A stretch of DNA of 15,442 nt from Cochliopodium minus. Its lineage: Eukaryota > Discosea > Himatismenida > Cochliopodiidae. Shown piece after piece: positions 1-10,858 of this stretch. The number at the start of each line of letters is the position of its first letter. The stretch's first letter is position 1. The stretch is from contig JAMYWO010000362.1 in NCBI GenBank assembly GCA_024220525.1, forward strand, positions 1 through 15,442, read 5' to 3'. The position numbers and the translations under genes are program-made. The notes under the pieces are model-generated. The model saw only the letters and a program-made list of their open reading frames with translations. It was not told the DNA's origin and ran no database searches.

Positions 1-76
1 TAAAAAAATAAAAAAATAAAAAAATAAAAAAATAAAAAAATAAAAAAATAAAAAAATAAAAAAATAAAAATAAAAA
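1..76. repeat. Left-edge (TAAAAAAA)n intron tract
   Basis: Mostly perfect units of T plus seven A (period 8), ending in two TA5 units. It lies in the intron that follows exon 6 of the left-edge VWA gene. Seen from that gene's sense strand it is T-rich. The same period-8 unit ends the window on the right. Confidence 0.95.
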
Positions 77-96
77 TGAGAAAATATTTTTTTTAC

Positions 97-1827
97 CCTA
101 AGATTTCCATTTTACATTCAGTACCTTCAATACTGGTTATGTTGATCGTAATTCCATTTTCTTTAGCCAAATTTCCAATCTTGGTGTAAAATAATTCGGG
201 ATCATCCAAGTTCTTGATGTCCATTCTGTCTTCTAGATTTCCCACTCCTACATTTGCAAGTCCGTCTGTCAATAAGACTATGGTGCTCCCTCTATTTGCG
301 TTCAAAAGTACACCCAATCTAATGAAATGAAATTGTTTTCAAATAAAATGTGAGAAAAAAAATAAAAAAAATAAAAAATAAAAAAATAAATAATAAAAAA
401 TAAAAAATAAAAAATAAAAAATAAAAAATAAAAAATAAAAAATAAAAGATCAAAAATAAAAAAATAGAATCTAAACGTAAAATGGAAAATAAATTTTGAA
501 TTTTTTTTTTTACCCAATTGTTAAACCAGGTCCAAGAGCAGTGAACCCAGATTTGCTAATGCTTCTCAATTTTTTCTTCAATTCTTCGTAAGATTGCTCA
601 ATCGTTTTCTCGATGGAATACTTCTTTCCTTGTTTGAGTAGATCGTCAAAATTATTCATAATATTTCCTTTTTTTTTTATTAGAAAAATAAAAAATAAAA
701 TAAAATTTAATAAAAAAAAAATTTATAAAATGGAAAATAAGAAATAAACAATAAGAAATAAAAATTACCATTGATCATTATAGGATCTCCAGATCCGTCC
801 AAATACAAGTTGACATAATCGGAGAAAGAGATTAGCCCCACTTTTTTCTTTGGGAAATCTTTCTTGAAGGCATCCAGCTGTTGTTCGACGGAAGCTTTGA
901 CACACTGCAATCTTGTCTTATTAGATTCATTTGTGGCTCTTGTTCTTAAAAAATAAAATATGAAAAAAAAAATTAAGATAAAAAGTGTAAAAAATGAAAA
1001 TAAATTTTATTTTTTATTTACCCCATTGATCCACTGTTATCTAAGATAAATAATACTGTTGTTTCGTCTTCAGAAACCTCTTTGATTTGGGGAGCTTCAA
1101 CCAAATATTCCACGATGTCTTCTTTAGGGATCTCTTCCTTGTCTATCATCATCACATTTTCGTGTCTGCAGAATTCACACTTCCACTTTTTTTCATCGTT
1201 CTGTTCATTCGATTCCAAAACTGAATATTTATTGATCATAGATTTACATTCCTAAAAATTATTTTTCATTGAAATTTCGATTTTATATAATAAATTTTAT
1301 TTCGTTTTTTTTCTTTACCTTGCAAAAATAAGGATCACCTGATACTACCGTCGCAGAATCTCCTAGTTTACTAAGTTCAACTCCTATAACATTGGTGTTG
1401 GCGCTCTTAATCTTGGTTTTTGATTCGTTTCTCCTTTGTAAATTAGGAAACATCTGTTGTTGCTGTGGGAAATTAATGTTATTCTGTTGCATATTGATGT
1501 TATTCTGTTGCATATTTTGTTGTTGTGAGAAATTGAATGGATTATTATTGTATTGTTGGGAGATATTGTATTGTGGCTGTTGTTTATATTGAATCTGTTG
1601 TTGTTGGGGTGGCATCTGCTGTTGATTGTTTAGAAATGATAGATTGTTGGAATTTATATCTTCATCTCTTATTGCTGAGTTTTGTAGTCCATCATTCAAA
1701 TCTTCTTCAAAGATTTCCTCCTCTATTTTTTTTTTATTTTCAAATAAAAATATAATTTGGAGTTTATATTTTTACCTTCATCTTTTTCGGACTTTGGAAT
1801 GTAAGCATAATTGGATCCAAATTGCAT
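97..1827 (-). CDS. Sec23-like zinc-finger / VWA-domain protein, N-terminal part (exons 1-6, continues off the left edge)
   Basis: Exons read from 1827 downward: 1776-1827, 1319-1722, 1022-1251, 769-944, 514-667, 97-318; all junctions are GT-AG and phases agree. The ATG at 1827 opens the only workable frame. Residues 1-412 show an acidic start, a Gln/Asn-rich stretch at about 55-115, a zinc ribbon with two CxxC pairs (C151/C154 and C177/C180) like Sec23/Sec24, and a VWA domain at about 217-410. The metal-site (MIDAS) residues are complete: D223, S225 and S227 in DNSGSMG, T330, and D357 in LLTDG. The order zinc ribbon then VWA recalls the non-GTPase part of Dictyostelium circularly permuted Ras (CPRas) proteins, recalled from memory and not checked; no Ras G-motifs are visible. 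The role is unknown; a metal-dependent adhesion or scaffold function is inference. The last donor, at 95-96, is phase 2, so the coding part continues beyond position 1 and matches the right-edge gene at 13719-15360. Confidence 0.82.
358..450. repeat. A-rich low-complexity tract in VWA intron 5
   Basis: Runs of five to seven A separated by single T, inside the intron 319-513. It is irregular (period 7 with interruptions). Open frames across it encode only F/Y/I low-complexity peptide and are not genes. Confidence 0.85.
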
Positions 1828-1957
1828 CTCTTTTTTACTTTTGTTGAGGTTTCTTTTTGTTTTATTTTTTTTTATTTTCATTTTTCAATTTTCATTCAAA
1901 TCTATAACAACAAAATCCAAGCTTTTAAGTGAAATATTAAAAAATTTTAATTTTTTT

Positions 1958-3681
1958 TTAATCTATAGTTTTCATTTCGACATTTGTAGTATCGATTCTC
2001 CTATCAAATTCTCTATCCCTTCTTTTGAAGATAGCAAAAATGATTATACCAATGATTAAAGCAACAACAAAAGTACCTACAACAACACCAATGATGATCC
2101 AAATATAAGTTTTATCGCATTTTTTTCCTGCTGAAGTATTAATAGAAACTGAAAGGGTGTTTTGTTGATTATTTAAAGTTGATTTGATTTCATCACTTAT
2201 TTTTGAAAAAAAAAAAATAATAATAAAAATAAATAATAATAAAAAAATACCATCCATTATTTTTGTAATTTGGTTTTACAGTTAATTGAGAATCATTTAT
2301 TTCTAATTTTTTAGGACAAGTGTATGTAATAATTGAATAAGATACATTCCCTTCATTCGATTTACTACTTAGAAGTACGGAGATCTTTCCTTGAAGATTG
2401 ACACAGCCGGTAACGTTCAAACTTCCTGATCTGTTGGAATCAACAATGACTGTGAATATAGAATCGGAGGTTTGATTAAAATTTCCTACAATGTAGGAAG
2501 TTGATGTACTGTCTACTGTAAATGAGGAACGTGAGACAACTGTGTCAGAGTTTAAACTTGAGAAAACCTTTTAATAAAACAAAAATGGTAAAGAGAAAAA
2601 TAAAAAAGTTTTCAAATTTAAAAGGAATACCCATTCCCAACTGTTTCCAATGTTAATACAACTTACATTTACCGTGGAAGCATCCACAATAATTCCACTT
2701 AATGAACATCTTTCACAGTTGGATACTCTGTACAAACAACTTGTGGTTGTAGGTTGTACAGTGGAGAGTGTTGATGGAAAAAAAGTGGATGGGTTTATTG
2801 ATGGAACTAAAGTAGATGGAATAGATATTGATGGAATTAATGTGGATGGTTTTGTTGTTGATGGAGGTGATGTTGGTTGGAAATCAATAACCAAGTCATC
2901 CATCACAAAGGTATAATTGGTTATATCAAATGTTATTTTGTTTATGTTTTCCCATCCTGCTTTATACATAACGGGACTTGATTGATTTAGAAATGTTGTA
3001 TCATTGAAAAGCAAATTCGAATCCAAATATCCAAATATTTTCATATTTTTCGTATTGATTGCTCCTGTCAAAACTACACTAACGAATGTAAATGGTTTTG
3101 TACTTACTATTGATGCCTGATTTCCATCAAAATTATATGCTATGTTATTTGGACTTTGTAGTTTGAATATTTAAATTAGTGAAAATTTAAAAAATGTGAA
3201 ATTTAAGAGAAAAAAATTCTCCTTGGAAATGAATAAATTGAAGATCTATAATTCAATTACCTTATTGTTCCTGCTTTATATCCTGTTTATTTATAGTTTT
3301 TTTTGAGGATCCAAATTATTTTAATAAAAAAATTTAGTTCTTGCCATCCGTGGATGCAGTTCCATTGAGATAATAAATATTAGTCCAATTCAAATTATTG
3401 TATCCCTAATTTCCAAAAAAATTTAACGAATATTTGGAATTTATTTTTTTATAATTTATTTAATGTTTACAGATGGCACTTGGATTCCTTTAATTCAATT
3501 AAGAGTCAAAATAAACAATTTGTTGATTTTTCAAGGGTTTCTTACTCATCCCTGTTAGATCATCAAATCCAATTGTCACTGAAGCTCTTTTATAATTTAT
3601 ATTTCTTTCATTTTTATCTGTGGATGATTGAATGAGGAGAATCATACTCAAAAAGATTACAAACTGTAAGAATCTGTTCAT
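1958..3681 (-). CDS. Type I membrane surface protein, paralogue A (short stalk)
   Basis: Seven exons: 3546-3681, 3471-3487, 3345-3405, 3261-3282, 2631-3153, 2251-2567, 1958-2195; 437 residues, stop TAA. Residues 1-20 are a signal peptide (hydrophobic, from the ATG at 3681). An FDDL-containing beta-rich region (39-170) follows, with a GYNNLNWTN motif, an SP-N-IAYN motif and a KAGW motif. The pattern resembles secreted beta-sandwich domains of fungi and protists, but I cannot name the family. A Pro/Ser/Thr stalk spans about 171-216. Next come CLYxVxNCExCSLxG with a later SCI (218-244), a membrane-proximal module (254-385) with an NVTGC motif, a transmembrane helix (about 389-414) and a 20-residue basic/acidic tail. 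Many NxS/T sites suggest N-glycosylation. Exon 3 ends at a GC donor instead of GT, unlike B and C. Probably a cell-surface receptor or adhesin; ligand unknown. Confidence 0.85.
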
Positions 3682-3873
3682 TTTTGTTGATGATATTTTT
3701 TTTTATTTTTTTTGTTTGTAAATGTAAGATTAAAATTATTTGGTATAACAAGTCCATATGAAATGGAGAAAGAGATTTATGTAAATTTTGGTAAAATATG
3801 TGAGGTTCCGAAGAGGAATATGTTGAAAATTGATAAAAAAAACCATTTAAAAAATGTTTTAATCTTTGTAAAC

Positions 3874-5717
3874 TTATTTATTCATTATTTTCAATTCCTC
3901 TTGCGTCTTTTCTAGTCGCATTGCAAATTTATTATTATTGTGTTTAATAAACAAAAATATTCCAACACCTACTAATACAGAAAGGATAAAAGTACCCAGA
4001 ATAACTCCAATAATGATCCAAATGTGTTTTTTGTTACATTTTTTGTTTGTAGAAGTGTTTATAGAAATAGATAAAGAATTTTGTTGATCATACAAACTTG
4101 ATTTGATTTCATCACTTTTTAAAAACAAAAAATTTAAAAAAAATTAAAATGTTATCAATATTTCTTTACCATTTATTATTTTCATAGACTGGTTTGACAG
4201 AAAATTGAAAATCATTAATCTTTGCTTTGTCTTGACAATTATAAGAAATGATTGGATAGGATACACTTCCTTCGTTTGGTCTTTCAGTTAAAATAATAGA
4301 AATATTTCCTTTAATATCAATACAACCAGTAACATTCAAATTTCCAGATTTATTTGAATCGGCAACAACAACCAAAGTAGAGTTAGATGTTTGGTTAAAG
4401 TTTCCAATGATATAAATAGTTGAATTGCTGTCTAAGGTAAAAGTGGAATCTGTAACAACAGTATTAGATGTTAAGTTTGAGATTGCCTTTTTATATTTTA
4501 TTTTTTTGAAAAAAAAAATTTATTAATTTTCAAATTATAATACCCATTGCCAATTATTTTCAATAGTAATACAACTTATTGTTAATGAAGAGATGTCAAC
4601 AATCTTCACTCCATTTAATGAACACTTTTCACAATTAGGTACTTTGTACAAACACTTTAAAGTAGATGTTGGAAGGAGAGTGGAGGGAACATTTGTTGAT
4701 TGAAGGTAGGTATTCGTTGAAGGTAAATTGGTAGAAGGAAATTCGGTTGATTGATAATTTGTTGATGGAGAAAATGTGGATTGATAGACAGTATTTGGAG
4801 ATGTAGTGGTTTCTATTGAAGGATTGTTTGTTTTAGGAAAATTTGTTGCGCTTGGAATGTTTGTGGATGATTTTGTTGTTGAAATTGTTGAGGTTGGATT
4901 ATCTGTTGAAGGCTCGTTAGTTGATGGAGGATTTTTTGTGCTTGGGATGTTGGTGGATGGAATATCCAATTGATAATCAACCACCACATTATCCAATGCA
5001 AATCTATCTCCATAATAATCAATTGTGATGTTTGTCACGTTTTGCCAACCTGCATTAAAAAGAACTGCACCATTATAAAATATTGTCACCGTGTTATTAT
5101 ATTTCAATATTTCTTTGAAATATCCCTTTATCGTTATATTTCCTGAATTATATGCTGCTGTCAAATATGCACTAACAAATGTAATTGGATTCTCGCTTAT
5201 AATCGATCCTGGATTTGCTTGATAATTATATACACTATTCAATGGACTATCAAATCAATTATTTTAGAAGAAAAATTGTTTTTGATGAAAGAATATATCA
5301 CCTAATTGTACCAATATAATATCCTTTGGAGTTTACGAAATTATTTAAGAAATAATATATTTCATTTTTTTAATTTTGAAATACCACATGTTGTAACATA
5401 TTCTTCCCTGCTATGATATTTCAAATTTGTCCAATTCAAATTATTATATCCCTAACATTTGATAAAATCAAATAAAAAAATATATATCTTGATTACATCA
5501 GGAACTGCCAAACCTTTGAAGTTGAATTTATTGTTTTAAAACTTGGTTGAAATTAATCTTTAATTATTTTGTTACCCGTTGAATTTAGATCATCAAAACC
5601 AATGGTAACGGATGCTTTTTTATTCATGTGATTTCTAATCTCTTGACAATCTGTTGTGGTTTGAATGAAAATGAAAATATTGATAAAGAAAACGAAATTA
5701 AAAAAGAAATTTCTCAT
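3874..5717 (-). CDS. Type I membrane surface protein, paralogue B (medium stalk)
   Basis: Seven exons: 5576-5717, 5497-5513, 5385-5451, 5302-5323, 4544-5246, 4170-4486, 3874-4114; 502 residues, stop TAA. It has the same architecture and intron phases as its neighbours: signal peptide (1-20), FDDL beta-rich region (41-174, with GYNNLNWTN, NAGW and LDN motifs), stalk of PST-type repeats (about 177-279), CLYKVPNCEKCSLNG (281-295), a membrane-proximal module with NVTGC (318-450), a transmembrane helix (about 454-479) and a short charged tail. Exon 6 is 317 nt, the same length as in A. All donors are GT. It lies head-to-tail with A (192 bp between A's start codon and B's stop) and C (142 bp between B's start codon and C's stop), so each copy has its own short upstream region. 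Tandem duplication is clear from the shared exon map; function in adhesion or recognition is inference. Confidence 0.87.
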
Positions 5718-5768
5718 TTTTTATTTATAATTTAATTGAACCAATTTTTTATCCCAAAACCAATAAAA

Positions 5769-5784
5769 TACTTAAAATTAAGTA
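5769..5784. promoter_or_regulatory. Short inverted repeat upstream of paralogue B
   Basis: TACTTAA and TTAAGTA are separated by two bases, about 50-70 bp upstream of paralogue B's start codon. A 7-bp AT-rich palindrome is weak evidence and may be chance; no similar element was seen upstream of A or C. Confidence 0.2.
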
Positions 5785-5859
5785 TGTTTCTCTCTTTGGA
5801 AAAATTTCTCATACGTTGATTTGTTTAAAGTAGATAGAAATAAATTAAATATCAACAAT

Positions 5860-7746
5860 TTAATTCAAAATTTCTCTTTGAATATTCACAATTTGATTTT
5901 CAAATTTTTTATCTTTTCTTCTAATCATCATAAAGATTGCAATTCCAAAAATCAAAGCAAGAACAAAAGAGCCAACAACACTTCCTATGATGATCCAAAT
6001 GTATCTTTTGTAACATTTTTTGTTAATTGAAGAGTTTAGAGAAATAGACAAAGAGTTTTGTTGATTTAACAAACTTGATTTTATCTCATCACTTTTTAAA
6101 AATATATTTAAATTTATATTAATATTAAATGAAATTTTACCATTCATAATTCTTATAATCTGGTTTTAAAGAAAATTGAGATTCAGTGATATTTGGTTGG
6201 TCTGTACAATTATATGAAATTATTGGAATAGAAACATTTCCTTCGTTGGGTCTTGATGTAAGAATAACTGAAATATTTCCTTTAAAGTCAATACAAGCCG
6301 TTACGTTCAAATTTCCAGATCGATTCGATCCTATTACAACAACTAATGTTGAGCTTGTTGTTTGATTAAAATTACCCAGAATAGTAGAAGTGCTGTCTAA
6401 AACCATTGTGGTATGTGAGAGGATAGTATCAGATGTTAAATTTGAAAAAACCTTTTAAAATTTTTATTTATTAAAATGATTAAGAATAATTAAGTTATTA
6501 AATAATTTTTTCCTTTGGTAAATTACCCATTGCCAAAAATTTCCATTATTAATACAACTTGCATTAACTGTAGAAGTATCAAAAACAATTCCATTTAAAG
6601 AACATTTTTCACAGTTTAAAACATTATACAAACAACTTTTTGTAGATGTGGGTTGAAGTGTAGAATGATTTATTGTAGAAGGGGCACTTGTAGACGGAGT
6701 GATAGATGTTTCTATTGTTGAAGAATAGGTGGAAGCAATTTTTGTTGAAAGAAAAATAGTGTCAGAAATTATTGTAGAAGGAGGATTTGTGGATGGAGAT
6801 TTGGTTGAAGGATTGTTTGTTATAGGAATTTTGGTTGATGGAATAATTAAAGATGGATTAGATGTTGAAACAATAAAAGAACTAGAAGGGAAATTACCAG
6901 AAGGAAAGTTGGTTGATGGATTATTTGAAGGTTCTGAAGAAGGAGTAATTGTTTCTGTTGCAGGAATTGCGGAGTTTGAAAAGTTTGTAGATTGAGATGT
7001 TGATGAATCATCTGTTGGAAATGTAATAACCAAATTATCCAAAGCTATCCAACTACTCTCATAACTAAAAGTTACCTTATTTATTACCATCCATCCTGCT
7101 GAATAGTACAGAGGAGTTTTCAATCCTAAAACAAAGCTATCATTATATTTTAAAGTTGAATCTAAATATCCTTTTATTGTTAATATTTTTGAAGCAAGTG
7201 CTCCTGTCAAGTAAACACCATTTAAAGTGAATGGTGTTGAACTGTTGAAAGATGCTGGACTTCCATTTCCATTGTAAGCAATCATGTCAGGACTATGTTG
7301 AAAAAAATAAATTTATTTTTAAAATTAAATTTATTCTTTAATTATACCTTATTGTTGCATTATGATAACCTTTTCAAATTTAAAATTTAATTTAATTTAT
7401 TTATTAACTTTTTAATTTACCACTCGAAGTAGGTTTTGAAGTTCCATTTTGATACCAAAAATTAAACCATCTCAGATTTTGATATCCCTTTCAATTGAAT
7501 TAGTGTATTTTCTTTATTAGTTTTTTAAAATTTACTGAAGGGATTTGTGTTTCACCTTTAAAATAAATTGTTTAATAAAAATTAATTCAAAATTTTAAAT
7601 TCAATTTTACCCAAATCTGGAAGATCATCGAATCCTATTGTAATAGAATCCCTTTTTTTCAAATAATCTCTAAAACGTTTATCCTTTGATGTTTGAATTA
7701 TAAAGATCAAATTTGATATTAGAAACAAAACAAAAAGGGATCTCAT
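5860..7746 (-). CDS. Type I membrane surface protein, paralogue C (long stalk)
   Basis: Seven exons: 7611-7746, 7536-7555, 7421-7487, 7348-7369, 6527-7292, 6141-6451, 5860-6091; 517 residues, stop TAA. Signal peptide 1-19, FDDL beta-rich region (39-173, with GYQNLRW, SPDMIAYN, SAGW and ALDNL motifs), the longest Ser/Thr/Pro stalk of the three (about 175-300), CLYNVLNCEKCSLNG (302-316), a membrane-proximal module (338-468), a transmembrane helix (about 471-497) and a 20-residue tail. Exon 2 is 20 nt against 17 nt in A and B, adding one codon. Exon 6 is 311 nt against 317. NVTAC here replaces NVTGC. The stop-codon side faces B, and the start side faces the 3' end of the RasGAP gene across 202 bp. 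Same family inference as for A and B. Confidence 0.87.
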
Positions 7747-7948
7747 TTTTTTATTTCCTTTGATTTAATTTATTGGAATTTTAATTAATAAAAAAGTATC
7801 AATTCCGCACCAAGTACTCATAAAATATTGTCACAGAAATAAAAGGCGAAAATTGATCACATTTAGATACAAAGATTCATTTTTAATAAATAATTAAGAA
7901 TAATCTTTAATTTACAAACAATAAAAACATGAAAAAAAGAAAGATAAA

Positions 7949-10556
7949 TCAATTGTTTCGAACTTCTATAATCTCTTTGCTTTCCGAGCAAAATAGTCTA
8001 TTTACATCCAAAGATTTTCTACCCAAGATGGAAAGTACATTGCTGTTCTTTTCAACATCGTAAATACTATCCTCCCCATCGTTTGTTTGATAGGAATTTT
8101 TGAGAAATTGGTAGAAATTAAATTGGTTCTTTGGGATAACTAAGCCATCAACAGCAGATTGGGAAAGTTGTAAACTTTGTTTTCTTGATCTATGATTAGA
8201 AGGAGCTATTTTCTAAATAAAATTAATTAAAATAAATTCAAAATAAAATTAAATTTCTTACTGTTTCTAATGTTGGAAGAGAAGACTTGCTTGCACTTTT
8301 TTTAAGTACTTTGAGATTAGTTCTCGATTTGTCTAATTCAAATTCAAAGAGTTTTGTATGTTCTGAATTTCTAAGGCTGAAAGATAAAAATCCAGCAGAT
8401 TCTAAAAAAACAATTACTTTTTTAAAAAGAATAATAAAAATCATTTTACCCAATTGGTAACCTATTATTGGAGATTCACATGTAGAATGTTTTTTGTGTT
8501 GCAAAGAAATTCTCCTTTTGTTGAATACTTGTATGGTAACACAAAGGGGAAACAAATTCAAGTTAAAATTACTGTTATTATCGTTTTGGTCTTCTGTTTT
8601 TTCTTTTTCTTTTTGTTTTTCAAACTCTTTAAATGAAGACTTTCCGCAAAAGTAAAGAAAATCCTTGTTGAATAAATTTAAGATAACAAATTCAAAAAAA
8701 TTATTATATTTGTTTTACCATGAAGGATTGTTTACTATCTATAGCGTATATATGTCCGTTATGTGTATAGTGTATGTAGATTTTGTTTTGGTTTGTGATT
8801 TGGTGAGATTCCGCTAGTTTTGATAAAAACTCTTTGTATTTTATGTATCTCGAAAAAATTGTGTTTCTAGAAAGAAAAATTAAAAGTCAAAACTTTTTCA
8901 AAAAAAAAAGATTTTTTTACTTTGAAACAGGAAAATTGTCGAAAATTAATTTAGATTTCACAAAGATCTCTTCTGGTAAAAAATGGAGATCCTTTTCTTT
9001 GGATTTCTCAAAAAGAGGAATACTCTCTTTTATCCCAAAATTTTTCCGTGTGAGATTCATTACTTTAATGAATTTGTTGATGAAAGAAGGGGGTGAATCT
9101 GTCTCATTTGGGCAGAATGTTTCCTTCATTTTGTTAATGATGATGTCAGAGTTGTTGTTCAGGTAGTCGAAGAGGATTTGTGAATTCTTGATAAGGAGTG
9201 ATCTTTTTACTTTTGGAGGTGATTGAGGTCCCCATTTTTTGGAATCCTAAAAAATATGAATGGAATTATATTCAGAACGTATTGTATGAATTAATTTCTT
9301 CAATATAAAGTTTAAGATTTTGAATAACTGATGAAATGGATATATTTGATTTATTAAAGGAGAATAGGATAAATTATTCAATTATGTTTCTATATTAAAT
9401 AAAATTACAAAATAATTTATTTTATCATTATAATTGGTTGGAATCGTAAGATCCATTTATGATTGTTTGGAATATTTGTATATGGGAAATAAAGTTACCA
9501 TCAATTGATCTACGTATCTTGATAATCTATCTCTGTATTGATCAAAAAATATGAGCCATTCTCTTTCAGAAGAATTCTCTGGATTGATATTATTTACCAG
9601 AGATTGAACTATCTTGGATATGGAGACCTATAATAAGTATTGAATAAAGAATATAAGATTAATTAGAATGATTTTGGATGATATTGAATTTACAAGACAT
9701 TTTTTCCCTTCATTGGATAGTTTGAAGTCTATTTTTTATTTTATTTTTGAAAATTAATGAAAAATCAACAAAGTATTTCTTATTTTACCCTTTTGAATCA
9801 ATCCAAATTTAACAGGATCTATAATGCATGGAACTATCACCCTTAGGAAGTAGATGGTTGTCACAACAATGAATTGATTATCCATTTTTTTCTGATTATT
9901 TTCATTTAGAATACTAGTGATGTATTTCATTAGATTAAGAAGATTCCTTATTTTTATTGAAGATTTTTTTTTTTTCATTAAATATTCAGTTAAAAAAAAA
10001 AATATAATTTGTTTACTCTGGTATTTCATTCATAGATTTCAACAATGATTCTATTATCTCCCTTGTGAACATTGAAAACAATTTTTGATCTTCATTTTCA
10101 ATTTCCTTGGACTCCAGTGGTGCATATGAAACATTAAGATTGAGATATTTCTCTATTATATTCCCGAGATATCTCTTCAGATAATTGATTGCTGATAATT
10201 TTGCATATTCAACCAATATAATCGATCCCAAATAATTTCCTCTCAGAAATTCAATTGCACCAACTATTTAAAATCATTTGATCTTATAATCCTTTATATT
10301 GTTTTTTATTTTTGATTTTTACATTTCTTTAGAAAATAGATCGATGTATCCACAATTACATCGGCTTTATTGTTTATGAAAAATAAATAGAATAAGCTTG
10401 ATCCCAAATCTATTTCATGAAATTCTTGATTTTCGAAAATGATCTCCAATATCCAAGGTTTCTCCACTATAAACTATTTTGATATAAACAATCAAAAAAA
10501 AAATTTTATTTGATTATAATCTATACTTTTTCCAAATTCAAAGTCCTCTTATTCAT
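7949..10556 (-). CDS. RasGAP-domain protein
   Basis: Eleven exons: 10527-10556, 10323-10473, 10017-10263, 9789-9946, 9694-9728, 9499-9627, 8921-9246, 8719-8866, 8450-8663, 8262-8401, 7949-8212; 613 residues, stop TGA; all phases agree. The RasGAP domain spans about 15-250. The arginine finger is R68 in FLRGNY. The second signature, FLR then P with DPVKFGLI, is at 176-193, followed by the SKIVQSLVNN helix (211-220). Such proteins speed GTP hydrolysis by Ras-type GTPases at membranes. The C-terminal 360 residues have no domain I recognise; they hold a Lys/Glu/Asn-rich insert (about 420-440) and a predicted beta-rich part around 455-500. The protein is compact, with no C2 or PH domain visible N-terminally. 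The ATG at 10556 gives a 10-residue first exon, which is the least certain part. The intron 9247-9498 is the longest, at 252 nt. Confidence 0.85.
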
Positions 10557-10858
10557 TTGTTTCCTTTTCTTTCTTTTTGTTGAATCTATCAATATATATA
10601 TTCAAACCCCTTTAATTTTTTTTTTTTTTTATTTATATTTTTTTTCTAATAATTTAATTTTTCTTCAGAATATTTTTACATCTTGAATCTTTATTTCCTA
10701 TATTGTATTCATAAAATTAGATTTTGATAAAATTCATTAAAGAATAGGATGATGGAGGATATAAATCAAATTTAGAAATATACACTTCACAATAAAAATT
10801 TTAAACAATTCAATCTTAAATATCCAAATATTTTTATAAAGTATAAAAAAAAAAAAAA
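10557..10858. promoter_or_regulatory. Divergent intergenic region between the RasGAP and EF-hand genes
   Basis: This 302-bp gap separates two start codons pointing away from each other, so it must hold both promoters. It is almost pure A/T, with a long T run near 10616-10630 and an A run just before the EF-hand ATG. No recognisable promoter element or other gene is seen. Confidence 0.4.

Noticed and set aside
302-517. Open frames made of F, Y and I (also 14929-15258 and the 3' part of 14967-15332)
   Set aside because: They are translations of A/T microsatellites inside introns; the flanking donors and acceptors show they are removed.
1392-1847. Plus-strand Cys/Leu-rich open frames
   Set aside because: Antisense to the CAA-rich Gln stretch and first exon of the VWA gene; no independent motifs.
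2650-2916. Plus-strand open frame with repeated VDG motifs (also 6729-6995)
   Set aside because: These are reverse reads of the PST stalk codons of the minus-strand surface genes. Similar antisense frames arise in two copies from codon composition, and the sense models have signal peptides, splice phases and conserved motifs.
3712-3915. Plus-strand 67-residue open frame in the gap between paralogues A and B
   Set aside because: It ends inside the 3' coding end of B, has no motif, and most of it is A/T-rich intergenic DNA.
4680-4990. Repeat array in the stalk exon as a CRISPR or other structured array
   Set aside because: Units are degenerate, codon-based and in frame with the PST peptide repeats; there are no unique spacers.
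8834-9166. Plus-strand 110-residue open frame
   Set aside because: Lies antisense to RasGAP exon 7, which joins its neighbours in phase.
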